A stretch of DNA of 5,350 nucleotides from an uncultured Lachnospiraceae bacterium. Its GTDB lineage: Bacteria > Bacillota > Clostridia > Lachnospirales > Lachnospiraceae. The DNA lies in NCBI GenBank assembly GCA_910579865.1, contig CAJTXA010000058.1, positions 1 to 5,350 on the forward strand. The letters are read 5' to 3'. A model generated the notes under the pieces. It was not told the origin of the DNA and searched no databases. It saw only the letters and a program-made list of their open reading frames with translations. Position 1 is the stretch's first letter. Each line of letters starts with the position of its first letter. Positions 1-4,776 of the stretch are shown in pieces. The translations under genes and the position numbers were made by a program.

Positions 1-141
1 GGCATAGTAAAAGGCATTCAGGGATTTATCTGTAAGCTTTGACAGGAAATGCTGTAAAGGAAACGGATGGAATCCGCTGACTCCAGTGTCAGTATGGACA
101 GCAGGAGCAGGACTAATGTCTCGGCTGTAGGAATGGAACAA
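1..141 (-). CDS. IS4-type transposase, N-terminal 47 codons (runs off left edge)
   Basis: This open minus-strand frame runs from a TTG at 141-139 to the window edge without a stop. It contains VHTDTGVSGFHPFPLQ followed by FLSKLTDKSLNAFYYA (residues 15-47). That segment resembles, from memory, the N-terminus of IS4-type DDE transposases of Clostridia. The catalytic DDE residues would lie beyond the left edge and cannot be seen. An in-frame TGA at 147-145 limits the start to the TTG, which has only a weak GAG-type ribosome binding site, so translation is probably poor, as is usual for transposases. The complex inverted repeat at 197-281 lies just upstream and fits an IS end. The gene could be intact or truncated outside the window. 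Family assignment rests on motif recall, not a search. Confidence 0.68.
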   Translation of the reverse strand, partial: MFHSYSRDISPAPAVHTDTGVSGFHPFPLQHFLSKLTDKSLNAFYYA

Positions 142-196
142 GTCTCAAAATAAATGTAAAAATAATGATAAAGTCTACCAATTATAGTTTTTTCGT

Positions 197-281
197 TGTA
201 TAATAAGTTTGTCGTACAGGATCACTTTCTTTCGTATTTTTTGTTTGCAAACTTATTATACATCAGAAAGTCCTGTATGAC
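197..281. repeat. Two interleaved inverted repeats (A-B-A'-B' order)
   Basis: Arm A (197-211, TGTATAATAAGTTTG) is perfectly complementary to A' (248-262), 15 of 15 bases. Arm B (211-230) pairs with B' (265-281): GTCRTACAGGA and CTTTCT match, with one mismatch and a three-base insertion (TCA) in B. The order A-B-A'-B' cannot form a single nested hairpin. It could form either of two alternative hairpins or a pseudoknot in RNA. Lying directly upstream of the transposase start, it is most simply the terminal inverted repeat and sub-terminal region of that insertion sequence, with the outer tip near 281-285. The other IS end is outside the window, so this cannot be confirmed here. Confidence 0.93.
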
Positions 282-283
282 AT
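255..283 (-). promoter_or_regulatory. Candidate transposase promoter inside the repeat
   Basis: On the minus strand a perfect TATAAT (260-255) lies 17 bases after ATGTCA (283-278), which matches four of six positions of TTGACA. It points toward the transposase at 141. The -10 box lies inside arm A' and the -35 box overlaps the end of arm B'. A transcript started here would lack A' and B' and could not form the long pairings, whereas read-through RNA from outside would carry all four arms. The forward arm A (199-204) also carries TATAAT on the plus strand, but no good -35 box is visible there. Confidence 0.42.
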
Positions 284-303
284 TTTTTTATGGAAAAGTT
301 GTA

Positions 304-363
304 AAGTGGTGTAATTCAGAGTGGTGACAACATAAAGGGTGCCACCACTTGATTAACCACTTG
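304..363. repeat. Nested inverted repeats built from four AGTGGT/ACCACT units
   Basis: The unit AGTGGT occurs at 305-310 and 320-325, and its complement ACCACT at 344-349 and 356-361. The inner pair (320-326 with 343-349) matches over seven bases, and the outer pair (304-310 with 356-362) also matches over seven. ACCACTTG is directly repeated at 344-351 and 356-363, a 12-base period. There is no T-run suggesting a terminator on the plus strand. It may be a structured remnant or a protein-binding site next to the broken regulator; no function can be assigned. Confidence 0.65.
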
Positions 364-388
364 CAAACCAAAAATACAGAATAAAATT

Positions 389-622
389 CTAATTACTGCT
401 ACATATCCGAGTTGATTCTCCCAATTTCTCAAAGCTATTTCCATATGAATTAATTTCATCTTGATAGATTTGGTTTTCAGCCTGTTTTGCCAATTCCCGT
501 GTTGATGGCAACTTTGCACCCGGCTTATAATATCCATTAAATATTTTCTTTAACAGTTCAACCGCAAGTTGGTTGTATCTTTTAGAATTGATTACCTTTA
601 ACATAGTTATACACATTTCCAC
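389..622 (-). pseudogene. Truncated GntR-family regulator (N-terminal HTH piece)
   Basis: The minus-strand frame can start at GTG (622), ATG (616) or ATG (604). It encodes a GntR-type start: RYNQLAVELLKKIFNGYY, then KPGAKLPSTRELAKQ. The latter is the classic loop and first helix of the GntR winged helix, parallel to AGEALPSMRVLAKDL in the intact regulator at 774. Homology ends abruptly after LAKQ, around position 500. The recognition helix, wing and effector domain are missing. The remaining 30 or so residues (to the stop at 389) resemble nothing I know. The gene therefore appears to be cut and fused to unrelated DNA. It lies divergently to the GntR-ABC operon with about 150 bases between starts. 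No strong promoter faces it. It is probably not functional. Confidence 0.58.
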
Positions 623-687
623 AGTGCTTGTCTTTTGGTCTACTACGAAATCTCACTCACTCTCCATCTTTTCATAAAGAAAGGGTA

Positions 688-716
688 TTGACAATGACAT
701 CAAAATCGCATATACT
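688..716 (+). promoter_or_regulatory. Sigma-A promoter of the GntR-ABC operon
   Basis: A perfect TTGACA (688-693) is separated by exactly 17 bases from TATACT (711-716), which differs from the -10 consensus at one position. Transcription would start near 723, about 50 bases before the regulator's ATG. This is the best promoter in the window and directs the three-gene operon beginning at 774. The dyad immediately downstream suggests strong basal expression held down by a repressor. Confidence 0.82.
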
Positions 717-735
717 GTACTTATCGAACCAGTAC
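717..735. promoter_or_regulatory. Candidate operator dyad for the GntR repressor
   Basis: GTACT (717-721) and AGTAC (731-735) form a perfect five-base inverted repeat with a nine-base spacer. It begins right after the -10 box and covers the expected transcription start. This is the usual position for an autorepressor operator. A second small palindrome, TTACAGGTAA (741-750), and a direct repeat TACGCA (733-738, 751-756) follow in the leader. That the downstream GntR protein binds here is an inference from position and symmetry. Confidence 0.5.
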
Positions 736-773
736 GCACGTTACAGGTAATACGCATAGAGAGGAGTGAATAA

Positions 774-1145
774 ATGGAAATAATCATAAGCAACAGCAGT
801 GATAAGCCTATTTATGAGCAAATATGTATGCAGGTCAAAAATATGATTATGAACGGAACTTTATCTGCTGGTGAAGCGTTACCGTCCATGAGGGTATTAG
901 CAAAAGACTTACATATCAGCGTTATTACTGTCCAAAGGGCTTATGAAGATTTGACCCGTGACGGATTCATAGAAACTGTATCTGGAAAAGGGAGCTTTGT
1001 TGCAGCCCAAAACAAGGAGTTTATCCAAGAAGAACAGTTGCGTGTAGCAGAGGAATTGTTACAAAAGGTTGCGGAAATCGGCAGAGCACATGGAATCAGT
1101 TATGAACAAATGACAAATATTCTAAAGTTGTTTTACGAAGAATAA
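774..1145 (+). CDS. GntR-family transcriptional regulator, YtrA type
   Basis: A 123-residue DNA-binding regulator, the usual size for the short YtrA subgroup of GntR proteins, which lacks a large effector domain. Residues 11-76 form the winged helix-turn-helix: KPIYEQI opens the first helix, AGEALPSMRVLAKDL (32-46) carries the conserved LPS-R-LA pattern, and ISVITVQRAYEDL (48-60) is the recognition helix. FIETVSGKGSFV (65-76) is the wing. Residues 80-123 are helical and probably dimerise. The ATG at 774 is well supported by GAGGAG (761-766) seven bases upstream. The gene is first in the operon, 15 bases ahead of the ABC ATPase. Such regulators usually repress their own ABC operon and are released under cell-envelope or antibiotic stress. 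The inducer is unknown here. Confidence 0.93.
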   Translation: MEIIISNSSDKPIYEQICMQVKNMIMNGTLSAGEALPSMRVLAKDLHISVITVQRAYEDLTRDGFIETVSGKGSFVAAQNKEFIQEEQLRVAEELLQKVAEIGRAHGISYEQMTNILKLFYEE

Positions 1146-1160
1146 ACAGGAGGCGAGGAC

Positions 1161-2018
1161 ATGGAAAAAAACAACATTTTAGTACGGGATTTATGCAAAC
1201 AGTTTGACGAATTTTTGTTAGACCATGTTTCATTTCAAGTTCCGAAAGGCAGGATTGTCGGCTTTATTGGCGAAAACGGGGCAGGTAAGAGTACGACCAT
1301 TAACCTAATACTTGATGAATTAAAAAAAGATAATGGGCAAATACAGATTTTTGGTATGGAACATACAATTTCTTCTGTTAAGGAAAATATAGGCGTTGTC
1401 TTTGACGAGTGCAATTTCCATGGTGTATTTAATACGTCAGACATTGAAAAAATACTGTCCGGCGTATATAAGTCATGGGATAGCAGCCTTTACAGACAGT
1501 ACCTAAAAAAATTCAAAATCCCCGAAAGAAAACAAATAGGCTCTTTTTCAAAGGGCATGAAGATGAAGTTATCCATTATCTGCGCTATGGCACATAAACC
1601 GAAGTTGTTGATTTTAGATGAAGCGACTACGGGGCTTGACCCGGTTGTGCGTGATGAAATGTTAGATTTATTTTTAGAATTTATACAGGACGAGGAATGT
1701 TCCATTTTCTTTTCCTCTCACATTACATCGGACATACAAAAGATTGCGGATTATGTAATCTTGATTCATCAAGGCAAAATTATTTTTGAGGAACAAAAAG
1801 ACGACCTTGTTTATCATTTTGGGATAGTGAAGTGCGGGAGGGAAAAGTTTGCTTCCATTTCCCCGGATGATTATATTATCCACAGGATTACAAATGTCAG
1901 TGTGGAGTGTCTTGTCCGTGACAAAGAAGCGATAAAGCGCAAATACAAAGATATTGTAGTTGATAATGCAACACTGGAAGATATTATGCTTTTTTACATC
2001 AAAGGAGGTGCAGCATGA
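1161..2018 (+). CDS. ABC transporter ATP-binding protein (BcrA/YtrB-like)
   Basis: A complete 285-residue ATPase that powers the ABC-2 permease encoded next. Walker A is GENGAGKST (37-45). The signature region is SFSKGMKMKL (128-137), where FSKGM replaces the textbook LSGGQ, a known variant in BcrA-like exporters. Walker B is LLILDE (149-154), the D-loop GLDP (158-161), and the switch histidine H187 lies in SSH. The usual Q-loop glutamine is not obvious; the equivalent segment reads VVFDECNFHG (79-88). Residues from about 215 form a C-terminal extension. The start at 1161 has AGGAGG (1148-1153) seven bases upstream. The stop overlaps the permease start by four bases (ATGA), so the two products are probably made together. 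Likely role: export or envelope-stress resistance; the substrate cannot be read from sequence. Confidence 0.94.
   Translation: MEKNNILVRDLCKQFDEFLLDHVSFQVPKGRIVGFIGENGAGKSTTINLILDELKKDNGQIQIFGMEHTISSVKENIGVVFDECNFHGVFNTSDIEKILSGVYKSWDSSLYRQYLKKFKIPERKQIGSFSKGMKMKLSIICAMAHKPKLLILDEATTGLDPVVRDEMLDLFLEFIQDEECSIFFSSHITSDIQKIADYVILIHQGKIIFEEQKDDLVYHFGIVKCGREKFASISPDDYIIHRITNVSVECLVRDKEAIKRKYKDIVVDNATLEDIMLFYIKGGAA
2001..2010 (+). promoter_or_regulatory. Strong ribosome binding site of the permease, inside the ATPase gene
   Basis: AAAGGAGGTG is a near-perfect complement to the 16S rRNA tail. It lies in the last codons of the ATPase gene, four bases before the permease ATG at 2015. Together with the ATGA overlap it fixes the permease start and indicates translational coupling. 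Confidence 0.85.
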
Positions 2019-2647
2019 AAGGTTTAATTTACAAAGATATTACAATCTTCTTTAAGAGTATTGACAAAAAGCTGGTTATAATAGCAGTTGGAGCAATTAT
2101 ATTACTCATGGTCAATACCGGAGTTTATGCGGGGCTGCTTGCTTCTGTAATGTTCACTATGACAATAGGTATGCAGAATATAATGAGTTTTGCAAGTGAT
2201 GAAAAGGCAAGCTGGAAAAAATATCAGTTAGCAATGCCTGTAAACGCAGTTTCAGTAGTGGCAGGCAAATATATTTCCGTTATTTGCACATTGGCAGTCA
2301 GCATTGTGGGAAGTATTATATTAAATCTTTTACCGAGTATTGCTTTTCAGAGTTTCAATGTTACTGTTTGGGGAGTGTCTGCTGCTGTATCTCTAATTCT
2401 TCCGTTATTATGGACTGGAATCTGTCTGCCATTAACCTATTGGTTTGGTTTCCGTTCTGCGCAGACAATGGGTCTTTTTGTAGTAATTCCCATGTTCTAT
2501 TTTGTCAAATATTTTGAAGATGGGGCTGGATTTTCTGCTATGACAAATTCTATATTTTCTTATATTGTTATTGCAGGAGTTGCAGTGGTAATCCTCTTTA
2601 TAATTTCAATGATAATAAGTACGATAGGGTACAGTAGAAAGAAATAA
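2015..2647 (+). CDS. ABC-2 type permease, six membrane segments
   Basis: A complete 210-residue integral membrane protein that would form the channel with the ATPase at 1161. It fits the ABC2_membrane_5 pattern (small permeases of about 200-220 residues). Hydrophobic segments lie near residues 20-36, 38-57, 85-107, 116-140, 148-165 and 178-203. The conserved cytoplasmic loop after the second segment reads SFASDEKASWKKYQLAMPV, followed by AGKY; the F-DEK-W-Y-P-KY pattern is typical of this family. The protein ends in a basic YSRKK tail, which looks complete. No second permease follows, so the transporter is probably a homodimer of this subunit with two ATPases. Unrelated DNA begins within about 20 bases after the stop, and no terminator is seen before 3160. 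Confidence 0.9.
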   Translation: MKGLIYKDITIFFKSIDKKLVIIAVGAIILLMVNTGVYAGLLASVMFTMTIGMQNIMSFASDEKASWKKYQLAMPVNAVSVVAGKYISVICTLAVSIVGSIILNLLPSIAFQSFNVTVWGVSAAVSLILPLLWTGICLPLTYWFGFRSAQTMGLFVVIPMFYFVKYFEDGAGFSAMTNSIFSYIVIAGVAVVILFIISMIISTIGYSRKK

Positions 2648-2667
2648 TATGGCTATTGGACTGTTAA

Positions 2668-3147
2668 AGTAATCTTATATCTAAAAATGGCTATCAATCG
2701 GGGGCTATAGAAGCTGCAAAATTTTCTAATATTAGATTAGAAACATGGGATAGCTTTTTAAATATCATTAGGGATAAGTGGCTAGATAATAAGTTGTGGC
2801 TAATTAAAACTATGGCTGCAAGAGTTATGAGTTTTGCAGATACATACACCTATGAATTTGAAAAACTTTTTGAACAAGAATATCTGATTTACCAAGAAAC
2901 ATGTAGAAATATATCCAGCATAACTGAACAATGTGTTGTTATACAAAAATCGGATTTCATGGATAACACATCTGTTTTGGATAAATTTTTTATCCCACAA
3001 AAATATAATGATATTGAGCAATATCTAACAAATCTTCAACAAAAACTTAAATCAGCACTTGATATACTGGAGCAATTATCGATCCAACCAGATAACCCCA
3101 ATCGCTTTATTGCAACAATGAAAACATTTATGCAAAACATTGAATAG
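2668..3147 (+). pseudogene. C-terminal part of an Mrr-like restriction endonuclease
   Basis: The plus frame is open for 159 codons, from just after an in-frame TAA (2665-2667) to the TAG at 3145-3147. It begins inside a domain: SKNGYQSGAIEAAKFSNI followed by RLETWDSFL. This matches the end of the Mrr-type catalytic fold, where a TTSGF-like strand is followed by an A-E-A helix, a strand and an L-W-F turn. The D and QxK nuclease residues, normally upstream, are missing. The rest is a helical C-terminal extension. No ribosome binding site or credible start exists; the nearest candidate, TTG at 2794, has none. It sits directly behind the ABC permease, so operon transcription probably reads through to the terminator at 3160. 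I read it as an inactive remnant of a restriction gene. Confidence 0.62.
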
Positions 3148-3159
3148 CAAATTTATTTG

Positions 3160-3184
3160 ACCCGCCTACTATAGCGGGTTTTTT
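3160..3184 (+). terminator. Intrinsic terminator after the Mrr-like remnant
   Basis: ACCCGC (3160-3165) pairs with GCGGGT (3174-3179) around an eight-base loop and is followed by a run of six T. It lies 13 bases after the stop of the Mrr-like fragment. It is the first convincing terminator downstream of the ABC operon promoter. Confidence 0.78.
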
Positions 3185-3197
3185 CATACTACAAGGT

Positions 3198-3371
3198 ATG
3201 CTAAATGAAACAGTACAAAGCCCGCCCCTGCCCCATACGCCGGGGACGGAGCCGGAACGGGACACGAGAACCGCCGAGCGTGTCTTAGAGCATATTGACG
3301 GGGCGCATACCCGGAACGCCAGCAAAAAGGCGGCAAGGAAAGCACAGGCAGAAGCGGAAAACCGCGCCCGC
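3198..3371 (+). pseudogene. GC-rich fragment of an unrecognised charged protein
   Basis: The plus frame reads as a Pro-rich then highly charged, Ala-rich helix: PPLPHTPGTEPERD, then RTAERVLEHIDGAHTR, then KKAARKAQAEAE. The composition and codon choice look like real coding sequence, probably the C-terminal region of a mobile-element protein. The stretch is clearly richer in GC than the flanking DNA. From about 3372 the same frame merely runs antisense to the relaxase piece, so the true fragment ends there. The ATG at 3198 lies only 14 bases after the terminator and has no good ribosome binding site. I do not recognise the family, and the alternative that this is chance openness in GC-rich DNA is possible. 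Confidence 0.38.
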
Positions 3372-3372
3372 A

Positions 3373-3600
3373 CTTCTGCGTTTGCAGCTTTTCATACTCT
3401 GCTTGCAGGGCGGGGACGTTGGGGAGCTTGCCGCCGATCTGCGCCGCCTTTAGTGCCTTTGCCGCCGCTTCATGGAGGATAATACCCCGTTCATGCTCTG
3501 CCCGGTATTTCTCCTTGTTCCGGGCTTTACGGTAGGCTTCATAGAGGGGCTTTGTCTTTTGGTAGGTAGTGGCATTCTTGATAAGTACCGCCATATCTTT
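3373..3600 (-). pseudogene. Relaxase (mobilization protein) C-terminal fragment
   Basis: The minus frame contains a segment I recognise as the helical C-terminal region of relaxases from clostridial conjugative or mobilizable elements. It comprises YQKTKPLYEAYRKARNKEKY, then AEHERGIILHEAAAKALKAA, then KLPNVPALQAEYEKLQTQK. The nicking domain with its Tyr and His motifs would be upstream and is absent. Identity with the family ends at about 3373; beyond it the frame turns into Pro/Ser-rich nonsense. On the other side, an in-frame TGA lies near 3617, and the DNA becomes the plus-strand CPBP piece at about 3605. So roughly 76 codons of an internal piece remain, cut at both ends. It lies convergent with the fragment at 3198. 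Confidence 0.68.
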
Positions 3601-3604
3601 AATA

Positions 3605-3757
3605 ATTTCAACAATATGTCAGGTAATATATGCAGCATTCGTTGGCTTTCTATTTTGTGTTATATATTATCGTTCTAAAAACTTAATTTCATGTATGCTG
3701 TTGCATGGAATATTTGATTTTACGGCTTATTTTTGGTTTTCATTCTCTGGTAAGTAA
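3605..3757 (+). pseudogene. C-terminal tail of a CPBP/CAAX-protease-like membrane protein
   Basis: The plus frame reads QVIYAAFVGFLFCVIYYRSK, then NLISCMLLHGIFDF, then a stop (3755-3757). This is the pattern of the last two membrane helices of CPBP-family intramembrane proteases (Abi domain), with H in LLHGIFDF matching the third conserved motif. The EExxxR and FxxxH motifs that precede it in complete members are missing. The piece starts where the antisense relaxase fragment ends, about 3605. The open frame extending upstream to 3569 is the relaxase shadow. A complete protein would be about 200-300 residues; only about 50 remain, so it is a remnant. Confidence 0.6.
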
Positions 3758-3839
3758 AGAATTTCAATGGTTAGACGGAAAAGCTGATAAAGACACCTTA
3801 GTATCAGCAATCAAACAGGCAGACAAAGAATGTGGAAGC
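3753..3839 (+). pseudogene. Unassigned 29-codon coding-like piece
   Basis: A plus frame reads SKEFQWLDGKADKDTL followed by VSAIKQADKECGS. It looks like a soluble, charged protein segment with a plausible turn and helix. It follows the CPBP tail in a different frame. At about 3834-3839 it meets the end of the antisense Xre-type fragment. No start, ribosome binding site or known family can be given. It may be chance. Confidence 0.28.
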
Positions 3840-3928
3840 TTGTGTCAGCTCCGCAAGTTCTTCCAGCTTTAAATGGCGCTCTGTCCGTAAGTCTTTGAGC
3901 GCTCCTGTATGGTTATGCCCTGCTTTAT
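3834..3928 (-). pseudogene. Broken Xre-type HTH regulator (N-terminal piece)
   Basis: The minus strand encodes IKQGITIQER followed, after a one-base shift at 3897-3898, by KDLRTERHLKLEELAELTQA. Restoring one base gives ERLKDLRTERHLKLEELAELT, a typical start of a lambda-repressor-like (Xre) helix-turn-helix. The first codon appears as ATA (3928-3926), with GGGG eight bases upstream, so I infer that an original ATG has mutated. An alternative start at ATG 3968 hits a stop after 11 codons (3935-3933) and lies within the likely transcription start. The domain is cut off after the first HTH helix, near 3834. It is non-functional on three counts: start, frameshift and truncation. Such small regulators are common in mobile elements. 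Confidence 0.6.
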
Positions 3929-3972
3929 GGTTTTATCCCCTTTCCGACGGCTTGTTACCCGCCGCCATATTG

Positions 3973-3981
3973 ATTATACCA
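3973..3981 (-). promoter_or_regulatory. Extended -10 element of the broken Xre-type gene
   Basis: The minus strand carries TGGTATAAT (3981-3973), an extended -10 motif with a perfect TATAAT. No convincing -35 box is seen. It points at the Xre-type remnant and implies a transcription start near 3966, which argues against ATG 3968 as its start codon. Confidence 0.4.
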
Positions 3982-3985
3982 CACC

Positions 3986-4008
3986 ATTCCGCAAACGTGG
4001 AATTTTTT
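3986..4008 (+). terminator. Possible intrinsic terminator
   Basis: ATTCCGC (3986-3992) pairs with GTGGAAT (3997-4003), including one G-T pair, around the loop AAAC. It is followed by T at 4003-4008. The stem is modest. It would stop plus-strand transcripts coming through the fragment region. Confidence 0.4.
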
Positions 4009-4340
4009 GATTTTTTCACTCCATTCCTGATTTATGGAAATACGGGAATGGGAACAAAAATATTCTATGATAGTATCAGTTCATCGATGGATTACTCCAA
4101 TCGCATGACCGGGCTGATGGGATATGCTCCCCAGACGTCGTGCCGCCATGAACTGTGAAAGGGAATAAAAATCCCCGCCGCAGCGAGCGCACCAGAGGGA
4201 GCAAAACGCTGCCGGAGAAACCGGGGGCAGGAACGACATCAGGAAGAACCGGCTGGACTGTACTAAAATATAAATAACACAGTATGCAGGCAGCGGGGAT
4301 TTGCGGAGCTAAGTCGCATATATCTTCTCATACCAAAAGT
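4009..4340. other. About 330 bases with no recognised gene
   Basis: The plus frame is open to 4158 and ends in MGTKIFYDSISSSMDYSNRM and GLMGYAPQTS, but I recognise no family. Its upstream part runs antisense to the Xre-type remnant. From 4160 to 4260 a short basic frame exists with no start signal. The stretch also holds a short dyad, CCATTCC (4021-4027) with GGAATGG (4045-4051), and the distant inverted repeat 4169-4181/4290-4302. It is probably degraded mobile-element DNA. Confidence 0.4.
4169..4302. repeat. Distant inverted repeat, 13-base arms
   Basis: AAATCCCCGCCGC (4169-4181) is complementary to GCAGCGGGGATTT (4290-4302) at 12 of 13 positions, enclosing 108 bases. The enclosed DNA is GC-rich at its left and encodes nothing recognisable. 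It could be the ends of a small non-autonomous element or one large stem. No target-site duplication is obvious. Confidence 0.6.
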
Positions 4341-4351
4341 ATAATCAGGTA

Positions 4352-4380
4352 TTCCAAAAAGTGGTAAACAGATGTATAAT
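4352..4380 (+). promoter_or_regulatory. Candidate promoter of the truncated hydrolase
   Basis: A perfect TATAAT (4375-4380) lies 17 bases after TTCCAA (4352-4357), which matches only three of six -35 positions. It precedes GAGG (4407-4410) and ATG at 4421, so a complete expression signal seems to survive in front of a broken gene. Confidence 0.38.
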
Positions 4381-4420
4381 AAATCCAAAGATAAATGGGA
4401 ATTTTTGAGGTAAATAAGTA

Positions 4421-4640
4421 ATGAATAAACAACTAAAAAGTAATGAATTTTATTGGTGAAGCAGAACCATATATTTTAGTTCCACATTCTATGTCAGGAT
4501 CAGAAGCAATACGATGGAAACAAAAATATCCTGATGATATAAGGGCTATTATCGGAATAGATGTGGCTACACCACTGGCATATAGAAATTGGACTGATAA
4601 AAGAGTTTCAAAAATTATTGATGAAAAGAAATGCTTTTAA
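4421..4640 (+). pseudogene. Truncated alpha/beta hydrolase
   Basis: The frame from 4443 encodes EPYILVPHSMSG followed by EAIRWKQKYPDDIRAIIGID. This is the nucleophile elbow and following helix and strand of an alpha/beta hydrolase. Ser16 of this frame, in PHSMSG, occupies the nucleophile position of the usual GHSMGG. The oxyanion-loop region before it and the Asp and His of the triad after it are absent, and the frame stops at 4640 after IIDEKKCF. The only start with a ribosome binding site is ATG 4421 (GAGG at 4407-4410). That frame gives just 12 codons and a TGA (4457-4459), and is in a different frame from the hydrolase. I read this as an original start and promoter joined to an internal piece by deletion. 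It is unlikely to be functional. Confidence 0.66.
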
Positions 4641-4690
4641 TAAATGTTATATTAATGAATGCAGAGAAGTGTGAGGTCTTTTCATATTGT

Positions 4691-4723
4691 CCAATCTGAA
4701 TTTTTTTGAATAATCCAGATTGG
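4691..4723. repeat. Eight-base inverted repeat with AT-rich loop
   Basis: CCAATCTG (4691-4698) is complementary to CAGATTGG (4716-4723) around a 17-base AT-rich loop containing seven T. No T-run follows the stem on the plus strand, so it is a poor terminator. It could be an element end or a remnant; no role is assigned. Confidence 0.5.
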
Positions 4724-4776
4724 CAGGCGGTGAACGGCATCCACTGTAAAAAACAGGCTTGCAACGCAATCCGACC

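Noticed and set aside
197..363. CRISPR-like or iteron origin array
   Set aside because: The repeats are inverted pairs of two or four units with unequal spacing, and no replication protein gene or spacer pattern is present.
316..537. 73-residue minus-strand open frame
   Set aside because: It overlaps the broken GntR piece in another frame, has no ribosome binding site and ends within the nested repeats; no family was recognised.
2284..2517. 77-residue plus-strand open frame inside the permease gene
   Set aside because: It is a shadow in another frame of the well-supported permease, Cys/Ser-rich and without a ribosome binding site.
2649..2694. Eight-base direct repeat ATGGCTAT at 2649-2656 and 2687-2694
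   Set aside because: It could mark a target duplication at the operon/Mrr junction, but eight AT-rich bases are too short to be significant and no element lies between them.
3472..3678. 68-residue plus-strand open frame
   Set aside because: It is antisense to the relaxase fragment and then out of frame with the CPBP tail.
3832..4158. 108-residue plus-strand open frame
   Set aside because: Its first 45 codons run antisense to the Xre-type remnant and read as low-quality Ser/Pro/Trp-rich sequence; there is no ribosome binding site and no recognised domain in the rest.
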